A stretch of 64,000 nt of DNA from Zygnema cylindricum (Eukaryota; Streptophyta; Zygnematophyceae; Zygnematales; Zygnemataceae). Made by a program: the position numbers and the translations under genes. Under the pieces are notes generated by a model that had not been told where the DNA came from, searched no databases, and saw nothing but the letters and a program-made list of their open reading frames with translations. How positions within the stretch are numbered: the stretch's first letter is position 1; every line of letters begins with the position of its first letter. The stretch covers positions 625,185 to 689,184 of the forward strand of contig JBBHKE010002052.1 of assembly GCA_037447655.1 (NCBI GenBank), written 5' to 3'. Below, one piece after another: positions 44,601-56,600 of this stretch.

Positions 44601-47564
44601 TAAGAAGATACGTGCTTTAATGTACATAACGAGTTTATTATCCTTATCAAACGACATAAGTGGTGAAAATAAATGAGGGACTTAGAGGCATGGTTAAGAA
44701 TTTTACTTACAAAGATTGGACAAAAATGTACCTTCCAAACAGGCTGTAAAGTTAACAAAAATTTACATCATCTCGGCAAAAAAAACTGCCTCGAATCTTT
44801 AATTTGTGTGTTAAGTTGTACATGTTTATTTTGCATTATTTTTTATGAGCTCAACTCAATTCTAAAGAAATCAATCTCCAGTTAAAAGCACATTTTGCAG
44901 GAGAGGTGTGAACAAGTTTTGCTATGAAAACTCGTAAAATAATTGTTTGCGCTACTTTTTGTCTTTTCACATAATGACGAAAAATGGATTGCGAGAATCT
45001 TCAAAACGTCAAAGTGCATTTAACTAGTCTCCCTATATTTGTTGGTTTTTTCTTCAGGTGGACATTTTGTACTTTTCAAAACAAAAGTTCCACAATACAT
45101 CGAAGGAGTTGAGTTCGTCGGAATGGGGCAACAGGGAAGATTGGGACGATATCCTATTCATTTTCACATTATTGGCTCAAATCCCAACACTGTTTGTAAG
45201 GATAATTCTATTCACAACAGCAAACAGGTGAGAAAAACATAAAATCCCACAAAACCAAATTGAAAATCGTTCCACTGTAGCCTCTTAGGTCTTCATGGGA
45301 AAGACTGGTTCAAAATCGGTTAAATTGTGTTCAATCTTTTATGAAATATGCACCATTGGTAATTCTATGGCATACAAATTGTACACATTGATATAATCCC
45401 TAGACTCTCTTTCTCCCTCTTCCATCCTCCCTCTTTTTCTCCTTCTCCCTCAATATCCCTCCCCCTCTCCCTACCCTACTCCCTCTCTATCCCTCTCCCT
45501 CTCTCTTGGTAGCCAACTGTTTAGGATCAATTGTCACGGAAAGTCCAAACATAAAAGAAGCCATTGTTTCAAAGATTCTTTAAGTGTATAAGGCCTCTAC
45601 CAATGAGTTTCATATGTTAATGTTTCCTCCTCTCCTCCCTTGCTCCTCTCACCCCCTCTTCCCTCCCTCTCCCCTCTCCCCTTGTCCTCACGTTCTGTGG
45701 CCCCTTCATCCACAAAGAAGACCTCGTAGAACTTGCAGAAGTCAGCCCAAGATGACTATTCTGAACACCTAACTTATTGCAGAATTATCTTCATTCACAG
45801 AAGGAAATAAGAATCATAAAGTTATGCTCCCTAGGTTCCATGTCTATTGCACATTGTGCATCTCTTAAACGAAATCATAAAATATACAAGCTTGATGTTT
45901 TCCCTAAAAAATTTACTGTCTTATAACACTAGCCTGCTTGCCTGCCTCAGGAGTACTTTGAATGTACATAACTGTTCGACTACACCTAGTGAGTTATTCC
46001 AAAGACGACTTTTCACTATTAGATGACTGATTGACGTCGGACCTGAGCGAAGAGTTTGAACGCGATTTGATTTGTCAGTTGATTCAGTGGATCTGAGCGA
46101 TTTCATTAGTCCGAGCTGGAGTCCTTTCCATCTGCATCTCACTCCTCCGCTTCCTCTCCTTCCTTCCTCTACTTCTCTCCTCCCGCTCAAACCGAGGCAT
46201 TTCGAATGTCGGCGCCTCAAAACCTTAGATGGTGCCGCCGGATCGACTTTATTCGCCGATTTATTCGCCGATTGCCGGTTAATTCGCCGATTTATTCGCC
46301 GATTTATTCGCCGATTTATTCGCCGATTTATTCGCCGATTTATTCGCCGGTTAATTCGCCGGTTAATTCGCCGGTTTTGAAACATGCTTTGTTTGGTCTG
46401 TATTGTAAAGGGTAAGGTCTCGTCAGGGCACTTTTTTCGGGTCATAGGTTAGTCGTACGGCTCGATGACCCGATTGTACGGCCTATGGGATGGTGCGCGT
46501 CATTTTTTTTTGGCCATTCCGTACAATTATGTCAGGGAAGTACAAAAAAAAAACGCGAATACGTCTTTTTACGACTGCTTTTCCCGTCACGAATTTTTTT
46601 TCGGGAGAAAGTCTCAAATTTAGACGAACTATTGCCGCTTATTGCGACAACTTCAAAGGTTTATCGAAAATTTTACGGGCAATTTTCGAGTATCCTTTTT
46701 TCTTTTCTATATAGACCGCCGAAAGCTCAATGTTGTAAAATCCGCGGGAAATAAGGTGTGGGCCTTTCATTTTGTTACGCGTCTAATTAGCGGGAAGAAA
46801 AAGGAAAAGGATACACGAAAACTGCCCGTAAAGTTAAGTCGTCGCAAAAATTGACATTGATTCGTCCAAATTTGGGACTTTGGACTGCCCGTAAAAAATG
46901 TACTGCCCGTAAAATTTCTAAAAAACATTTTAGGTCGTCGCAGAAAATGAAATTCGTCCAAATTTGGAAATTAATCCCACAAAAGTACACTGCCCGTAGA
47001 TTTGATTTTTTGATAAACCTTTTAAGTCGTCGCAGAAAACGAAATTGATTCGTCTGCATTTGGAACTTTCTCCGAGAAGAAACTTGGTGACGGGGTAAAG
47101 TTGACGTAAAAAAAATAGAATTCTCATTTTTTTTGTTTGTTCTTTTCGGAATTTTTTGTAGTGAATGGCCCGAAGAACATGACCCGGGTCATCCCATGAG
47201 GCTAACAACCAAGTCATCCAACCCTTTTTTAAGGGTTTGCAAATTATCTGCAAAATTTCTCCCGTTTTAGAAGAAACTGTTGAAAAATTCACAAGCGTTA
47301 TTATAATATTTTCGGTGTGCAATAGAATTTGTTACTTTTCTGCTTTGTCTGCAAAATTTCTGCATGATTTTTCCAGATTTAATAGCAAAGAAACCTGTAG
47401 GAAATTCCAAAATCACTATACATTTTTTCTGCAGTAAAATTTGTTATTATTAATTTTCTTTTGTCTGCAAACTTTCTGCGTAGTTTCTCCCGTTAAAAAA
47501 AGAAGATTATAGGAAAATCTTCAAGCATATACAAGTATACATATACAAGTATTACATGTATATA

Positions 47565-47622
<58 letters not shown>

Positions 47623-50600
47623 ATACTTGTATATGTATACATTAAAGCTCTGCAGTAAAACTTGTTACTTTTCCGTCTTTGTCTGAAAAATTATTTGCAA
47701 CTTTTTTCCATAATTTCTCCCTTTCAAACAACAACAAAAAAAAAACTGTATGAAAATCCAGAAGGGTTATAGTTATAACATTATCGCTGTGCAGTAATAC
47801 TTCATATTTTTTCATTTTTCCTCTGTCTGCAATTGTGTGCAAATTTCTGCTTTGCAGTTACCAAACAGATAACCAGCTTCAATACGGACGACAATCCGTC
47901 CACTTTCTGGATTTCCAATCCTGCCAATCACTTCATCGAAAATGTCGGTGCAGGAGCAGCAGACTCCGGGTAAAAAACTTGCCACGTGTCAGTTTTCTAT
48001 CCGGGCTAACTTGACGGTTTAGTATTTCTACCAGCGCTAACTTGACATGTGTCAGGCTTTTTTGCCAGAGCTCTTGTACTGTAGTACATTTTTCGTACTA
48101 TTGTGTTAAAAACTTAAAAACTTGTGAAAACATTTCATGCGGAGACAGTGCATGGAATGAGAATATAACATGTATTTTATTTCTAATTTTTTTTTTCGTT
48201 TTAGTAATCGTTTCGTGCAGGCTTAGGTTACTATGCTCTCATCTCAAAATTGAAATTTCCATCTTTCTTTTCTCATTTTTGTCAAATAAAAATAGGAATT
48301 AAGAAGCTTAAAGGAAATAAAAGGAATAAAGGTTGCCTTTTGTCCCAACTTGCAAGGATACGCGAAGGATGTTTCTTAATCGTTACTTATCCGCCTTATG
48401 TTATGGGCTTGACAGTTTCTGGTTCCAGCTCCTAAAGACAGTTACGGGAGACTCGCTTCTTATCCGCGAGATTGCAAAGACCGTACCTATCCGACTGAGG
48501 CTCGGAACTTTCCGCGGCAACGTGGCGCATTCTAACCACGCGATCGGCCTACGAACTTATCCGAATGGATGGCACCCTCCCATCCCAGCCGCAGGAGTAA
48601 GTTACCCTACCGTACACCTGTTTTAAACTGCGAAACTGCCGCGGCACTTCGCCATATGTCGCTCTTAGTGTTGCAGTTTTTTTCGCCACTTAAAACATTT
48701 TTTTTAGTGCACGATAGTCCGATTTTTGGTTGGAGACCTCAAATCGGAAGGTGAAAAACTTGCTTTTTAATCACAAGCGTTGGATTAAAATCCGACAATT
48801 TTTCTTGGTAAAAAAGATGTTTCATGGGTGAAGCTCTGTTGTTTACATATAACCATACTCTTCTGTATTGTGTTTTTCTTTTTAAAACAACATTAAGGAA
48901 GTTATGTCCAAGATTCTCCAAAGGTACGGGAGTTAGCAATGACCTTGGAATTGTTGATGTAAGTGAAACGTGCCGATCGATACCCGGATTTTTGGTAATA
49001 TCCACACTAGAACCTAATAAAATTGGACCCGGAAGTCTCAACATCTGAGCTGGTGGCCCAGTGGTGGCCCAGTGGTTAGTGCATTTGCAGCTTAAGTAAA
49101 AGGTCCTAAGTTCAATTCCTTGCCGGCTCATCATTCCCTTTATTGGGATCGTCCATTCTATCCACTGATTCTACGAATCTTAACATGGTATCGGAGCCAG
49201 GGGGGTTAGGTATAAGTGGACATTATGACCGGTTACCTCTCGAGGGGGGGAGTTGACGCACGTGAAACGTGCCGATCGATATCCGGATTTGTGGTAATAT
49301 CCACACTAAAACCTAATAAAATTGGACTGCCAGTCTCAACATCTGAGCTGGTGGCACAGTGGTTAGTGCATTCACAGCTTAAGTGAAAAGTCCGAGGTTC
49401 AAATCCTGGCCGGCTCATTATCCCCTTTATTGGGATCGTCCATTCTATCCTCCGATTCTACGAATCTTGACAAAAATTCTATTTGGGTATTCATCCGTGA
49501 AGTTATGGCTCCATCTTCTACGAATCTTGACAAGAATTCTATTTGGGTATTCATCCGTGAAGTTATGGCTCCATTCGTTTCTGTGTTTGGCTACTATTAC
49601 CTCTGGGAGGTGGTTAGTCAACTACATATTGTGGGAGGTGGTTAGTCAACTACATATTGTGTAGAATGGCTACACGTGCATGATAAATAAACGTTTCACG
49701 ATGCTACCACCAGTGTTGTGTATCGGGTAAAAAATTATTGAGATAAGTTTGACATTCGATATATCGAATATCGAACGGTCAGATTATCGCTATATATTTG
49801 GTAGGAGGTGGGGGTCTGTACAGCTCTAGTACGGTAAATCACACGGTAAATATCACGGTAAATCGTACAGAATATCTCCCCCCACCCCCCCCCCCTAGCT
49901 CGCGCCATTGGGGGGGGGTGAGGGTGAGGCTTTTGAAAAAAAAAATAACTTAACGTTACTTCGATATATCGTGATAAAAATACATCGAATTATCGGTCGA
50001 TATATCGTCTAAATATCGCGATATTGAGCTTCTCGATATATCGTAGTGATACATCGATTATCGAGTACTCAAAATTAGGAACATATCGAATATCGGCAAG
50101 GGGGCTCGATACACAACACTAGTTGCCACCTGCATTTTCACACGTCGTACATGTCATGTGCCGGTAGTCCACCAAATTCCAACCAAAACCCCCTCCCAAT
50201 AGATAAATCTTAATGACCTTTCCTCACGCTTTTTCTTCCATCGTTTCAGCATCATGGTTTCCCGCGCCTATATTTGTCGTTTTTATTTTAACTCCAGGTT
50301 TTGAATTACAAGTTCAAATTCAAAGGCAAACTTAGAACAAAATTAAATGTTTCAAATTTGAAACGGAAGATGGGGCTACAACCATTTTAAATAAACCACA
50401 TGTACCAAAATAACTTCTCAAAGAGAAAGCATATAAAAAAAAAAACTTTCTAAGCTCATTTCTCCGTGGCTGCTGCAATTGCGGTCGCATGTTTGAATTA
50501 TCCCTGTTTTATCGCATGTAACAAGTTTTGACATTGCTAAATAAAGCATCGTTAACTCCATCTAAACTGTGATGGAGATACACTTTTGATAGTAATAAGA

Positions 50601-53600
50601 GGAAATGTACATGTAAGTGGACCTTCTACTCAAGGGAAGGATTTTTGAAAACGTTTTGGAAAGAAACGGCTCAACAGGGTGTGCTTACCAAGTAAAGTGG
50701 AGATTTCGCTTTGGGGAAAAAACATTAAGAAAAAAGTCATTAGAAATGATAGTGTGTCTATAAAATGATAACTTTCGTTTCGAAAAAAAAACCCTAAAAA
50801 AACAGTTGTTTTAAAAGACAAAACATCTACAAAGAGTAAAGGATTTTCGGGATACAATGACTTGATATGTACTTGGTATGCAAGTACTTGGTACCCAAAT
50901 GAAGCTTTTATGTAAAAATTGGTCGATATGAAAAAAAATTGACGAATATCCAATCTTAGCTTATGTGGTACCACTCAAAAAACACATGTATGAAAGATTG
51001 TTTACACACACCACCTAATGGCCCCTAATCCAAAATATTATAGCCAGTAATGTTATCGGTACGATTACGGAAAACTCTCGGTGAAACTTAGGCCTAAGTG
51101 GCAAAAAAACATTCACACTAATTTTGTGATACACAATGTCTTGAAAGTGCCAATACATATCCTGCATAAGTGTGTGGATATGCCATACAACACTAGCTGC
51201 ACACTGTAGTATGATAGGGTTTTCGCACTTTATTCGACGATGATGATGTACATAACCATGACCACTTACAATTACATTAATACACCTTGAGTAAAATATT
51301 GGAGGTGCACCTTCGTTGGTGGTGCACTTTCGGATATCGGAGGTGCAGTAAATAAGGGAGTCGTCGATTGTAGTATTACTGTCATGTATGTTTAAGTGTG
51401 GTAACCCTATGAGAATTAAACACTAATCGCCAAAACAACAATTTCTTAAACCGTATAAAAAATAATTAGTTCTTTTGCACTAAACTAAAAGGCGACCGGA
51501 CAAGCAAGTAGCCATCGGACCAAGCAAGTAGCCATCGGACCAAGCATGTGTGGAATAATTTGTCGTAGACCTATGCTTCTTAAACACAAAACGCTACAAG
51601 TTACATCTGGTATTCCCGTATTATACCGAAAATATCCACATTGTACTCGTAATACGAGATAACCAATTGTAGCGTTTCACATGTTTTCGCATTTTTGAAT
51701 CATGGTTACACGGTTACACCTAATTATTTTAAGTGCGGAAACACGTTACTCCGTGTTGAATGTATATTATAAGTATTTTTCGCTCATATAACGCGTATAG
51801 TATGGGGTGGTCAGATATAACGTTACAAAAGCTTTTCACGCATTATACTTATTGTTTCTCTAAATTTGCATTCTTTTTAATAAACCAGTAATATCAGTTT
51901 TTCATCGAGATAACACCGGTTCGATAACTATCGGCGATAACTCCGCACTCTGGTACGGAATAGATTGTGGAAAAAGAATCAAAAGCCCCCTGCCGTCGAC
52001 ATCTCCGTACTTTGTTCGTACACCGTTTCCCTAACGTAGATTCCGTACTATTTGCACGAATATATCGGTACCCCTCACCGTTCGATAACCGATAACTATC
52101 GGTATCGGTTTTATCGCGATTAGTTTTTACCCAATACAAAACACTACACTGTCGATCGTATTTAGCGTGTAGAAATTATTAGAGTAAAGAAAAAATTAGC
52201 GTCATTAATTCTAATTCAGTGCCCAGGAGACGTGGCAAATTATGGTCCACGTCCTTAAATAGCGTCATTTATTCTATTTAAGGTTCAAGGGTCAAAATTT
52301 AGGGGCGCCGAATTAGTGTTCAACACGCTAAATACGATCGACGGTGTAGTTTTAAGATGTCAAAAATCGTCAAAGATTTTTCAAGCGCAATATTTGAATG
52401 AAATATTTGTGCGAGCGGACGAACATTAAGATTTGCAAAATAGCACGCTAATGTCAAATTTATACGTGCATATTGTATCACTATACGAAATATGCTTAAG
52501 TGTTTGACAGCCCAAAATACGTTTAATGAAGGTCAATGGATGGCAAAAGGAGCGTTCAAATGATATCCTTTGTCAAACTACGAGAATAGTCAAAGATTCC
52601 AAAAGCACAAAATGTGAACGTCGTGTTTGTACAGACTGACAAAATTTAAGATTTATAGAAAAGTATTAAATTTTAAAGATTTGTCCGTGCATACTTTCAC
52701 TGTTCGAGTTGCGCCATTATGTTTTAAATGCGAAGCCCTTTTCGAGAAGGTTAGTTGATGTTTACAATAGCGTCAGAGCATATCCTCTGGCAAAAAAAAA
52801 AAATTGTCTCTTTGGGTAGATTTGAATCCACCTTGTACGAAGGCACATGGCCCTTGCCAATTGTTAGGTTGTCGTGGCTCGTCCGCAGTGGATCACATCA
52901 TTTTGTTCCAAATGTATAAATTTTACACGTCCAGTGTGTGGCTAGTCTCCTCCTTGAAAACAGTGGAGGACATTAGCAAGACACTGGATAGAATGAGCGT
53001 TTGCCAAAAGTTAGACAGTCAACGCTTTCGCCTATAAGATTGGAGAATCTTGACAAATCTCCAGTAATTTATTTATTTTAAATAGAAAAAAAAGTATGGA
53101 TTTGTGCGAAAATGTATGGCATTCGCTAAACAACCTCACTTTTTTGCTAATGGAGGTAAGGGGTTTTATTTGTGCACTTGTGAACTAGTAATTGAGCTGA
53201 AAAGCCTCTTTGGATGCAGATTTATGGAGTGGAGAATGTACTGGATGGCTTTGTCACTTATAAAAATGTTGTTAACGGGTAAGAAAATCGTTCACTACCG
53301 TTAGTTTGGGTCGAAGTAGCACGTTCATTGTTGTTTAAGTTGTAGACCACATCAATATTTTAAACAAAAATGTTGATAACGTGTGAGAAAATCGATCACT
53401 ATCATTATATTGGGTCGTAGTAACAAGTTATTGCTGTTTTAGTTGGAAAACCACACTAATGTTTTAAAAATGTTGTTAATGAAAGAAACGCAGAAGATCG
53501 CGCGTTCGATTCTCCACATTGAATCTTAAAAGTTGATGGATGAGCAAATCGTTCAGTATCATAAATGTGGGTCGTAGGAGCAAGTTGATTGTTGTTTTAG

Positions 53601-56600
53601 TTGGAAACCACACTAATGCTTTAAATAAAAATGTTATTAACGGGTGGGTAAATAGTTCCCTATCATTTGTGTGGGTGGTACTATAAAGTCCATTGTTGTT
53701 TTAGTTGGAAAACCACAGTAATGTTTTAAACGGAAACTTATGAACAGGTGACCAAATAGTTCACTATCACTAGTGTGAGTCATAATAGCAAGTTCATAGT
53801 GCTTTTAATTGGAAAACCACACCAATGTTTCTATAATGATCTCAAACTATGTTTGCTCCACACATCATCATCACGTCTTGTGTTAAAAGTAAGTCTTACA
53901 ACTTGACCCTTAAAAAACCTCTAAATAAACCAAAACCGTAATAAGTTTTGACCACATTAATGGTAGCGAACACTGTCATGCCAACTGTTATTTTTTAGCT
54001 GTCACACTCTTAAGGGTTTCAAGTTTACGGTACACTACACCGTCAATCGCTATTAGAGTTAGTGAATTATTAGCGCTAACCTATTATTAGAATTAACTAG
54101 ACTAAATTATGTTTTACAACGTGACTTACTGTGGGCCACTTCCTTAACTAATGTTATTAGCACTAACTTATGATTATGGGTCAAAAATACCTAACAGTGA
54201 TCGATTATTGCTTACTTTATATTTGCTGGAGTTTGTCAGTGTTCTTTGACTTTTTCTTTGCCATTTGCAAGGAACTGCGGAGATGCATGCTTACTGGCAG
54301 TATGTTAATTATACTTGTTTGTAGGGTATATCGGTTGCCAAGACATCTTTTGCATGAATTATCTCTACATGTTGGGCTTAAATTTGTGATCATTGGTCTA
54401 AAAAACGCCCCCGTCTCTGCCATGTGACAGGATGTTCACCCATGAAACCGATTTCATCGTCATCCGGAATGGAACTTTTGCAGACAATTCTTATGCATTG
54501 GCTCTTGACATGAGTCACGCTTTTACAGTGGTAGACTCCCTATTCGTTGGACAGACAGCAAACTATGGTAACCCTACAGGATGCTATACCAGAAGTTCCA
54601 GATACCTTAAATGCGCTCCAATTGCAGGCTGCACGTGAGTGTAGAACCCCTGAATCTTGGTTTTTTCTCTTTTTTTTTCGATGCGTTTTTTCGTCATTTT
54701 CTTTAGATGAATGGTCATGAGACCACTGACAAACTTGCCTCTCAACAATGCAGAATGCCTCTTCCAGCTGGAGTTCCCGGCCGTTCGTTAGGTTCTGCGA
54801 GAGCTGGTGAACCTATTTTTGGAATATTTATTAGTACTGACGAAAGATCAGATGATGGGTCATACCCTAACAGGATCATGAATTCACGGTGAGTCTCCCA
54901 CTCTAATTCAATTATTCAGCTCCCTCTGAGTCTCGTGTTCTTTCTTTTGCTGATCTTCGATGGATTTATCCATACAGATTGTACATTTCAGTAACCTGTA
55001 CCGAGCCTCGTCTAAATAATATGTTTTGAAACAAGGTCAGGATACACATCGTTTTTGAACAAGTATAGGACGCACTGAAATAGAAAGATTGTCATTTCTG
55101 CTCTCTTATTTGATGGACCTCCCAAAGGCGACACAGAAATAGATTATCTGCCTGTTTCCATGGGCTTTCAGGTTTTCCAACTATGACATTCACTGCAGCA
55201 CAAAAGCAAACTCAGCCGCCATTGGTCTCATTGGTCGGGACTACATTCCTCGAGTCTTCTGGAATTCTGGCCACTTTATCTCGGTACACGACTATTTCTC
55301 CAAAGTTTTTGGTTCTCTTCGTCTGAAATGAATGTATTCTTTATCAAATAATGAAAAGTAGACTGCATTCAGACGTTGTATAGAAGGTTCAATGTCTACT
55401 TCAATGCCAGCGGATTCGGTCTAATTTTGTCAAGTTGCTCTGCAGTGCGCCGCCCATTGCTATTAGAGTTAATGAATTATTAGCGTTAGCACCTAATTAG
55501 AATTAGCTACACGAAATCATGTTTTGCAAGCTGGCTCATTTCGGGCCACTCACCTAAAAAGTTTTATCACCACCAGGTTACGATTTTGGGTCAAAAAAAT
55601 CTTACTGGAACTACAATGATCGACTCTAATAGCGATGGGCACTGTAGTTGATAATGCCATTATGTTTAATTGTATGCGGGCGAGTCTTAACTTTTCTTGT
55701 ATTTATGGCTACCACATGAAACTGATGTTCCATAATAACAAAGCTTTTCGTCACTGTTTCTCAGGGTTTAACATTTTCCAACAACATAAACCCTGTGTGG
55801 GTGACACCCAGGAATGGATACTATTATGTAAGTTCTTTTCAGAATGGCGGTAGTATAGGTGATCATATAATTGGAAAGCGAACTATCTGGATGTGGAGAT
55901 TTCCATGTAATTGCATTGAACGTTTGAGGCTGTTTACCCGATTTGCTGCTGGCGATTACTATGACGATTTTACGCTGTTTGTGTAAATGTACTGGCAAAA
56001 CTGACAAAAAAATGTTGGATTTGGGTCATTGCTTCCCACAGACAAGCAACAGACTCAGCGTTGTGGGAGAAGCTGCAGATTTTATCAATTTGAGGGACAA
56101 AGATGGAAGCATTTTAGGGTCTCCAGGATATGTGGTTTCTCCAAACAACCCGAATGTGTCACAAGCAGGATGTCAACTTCTTGATAAAGCGAATGCTTAT
56201 GGATGTCCAGGTTCCTGTTATAGAACAGTAGTTATATCTTACAGTGAACCGGCTTTCCAATATGGCAATGTCTACACCAACAAAGATGGAGATTTTAGCT
56301 GGGTCTCCCCCCTTCTCACAATGCGACAGATAAAATTATGAACAAGGTGAATGTGAGAAAAGTATATATGTACTCCTTTTAGTTACATTGCCCCTGGGTG
56401 GCATGTGTTTTGAAATATGGACATGGTTAGTTATGTCAGGGGGTCGAATGGAGATCTGATTAAACCTTAGCTTATGGGAAACACATAATCGGGGAAGTCT
56501 TGTAAGACATTCTAACACTGCATACGTACTAATTAATTTATTCTCTTTGAATGTCAGTCCAATTATACATTATTTGTCGTCACAAAATTCAGTAAGTGAT

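Larger units (their letters stand above)
48597..53219 (+). other. Long intron loaded with mobile elements
   Basis: It starts GTAAGTTACC and ends GGATGCAG. It contains a partial MITE (about 48650-48828), a miniature LTR element (48955-49472), two TATCG-rich elements and a MITE (52145-52348). A 60-bp tandem duplication (49456-49575) repeats the LTR end plus ATTCTATTTGGGTATTCATC. Between 50121 and 51890 no feature was recognised apart from short repeats such as CAAGCAAGTAGCCATCGGAC at about 51500-51541. Confidence 0.7.

Noticed and set aside
46251-46376. CRISPR-like array
   Set aside because: Units are contiguous 12-mers without spacers, in an intron of a eukaryotic gene.
45921-46445. Minus-strand frame with NRRI repeats, a possible repeat protein
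   Set aside because: The peptide is only the translation of the 12-bp minisatellite; flanks show no domain, start context or splice support.
49345-49417. A functional tRNA gene
   Set aside because: The fold is good, but base 33 is G instead of T, the segment is part of both LTRs of a miniature element, and the other copy is damaged.
54707-54753. Extra 47 bases (MNGHETTDKLASQQ) as the start of exon 54754-54888
   Set aside because: Using the CTTTAG at 54706 breaks the phase with the donor at 54634; the acceptor CAATGCAG at 54753 keeps it.
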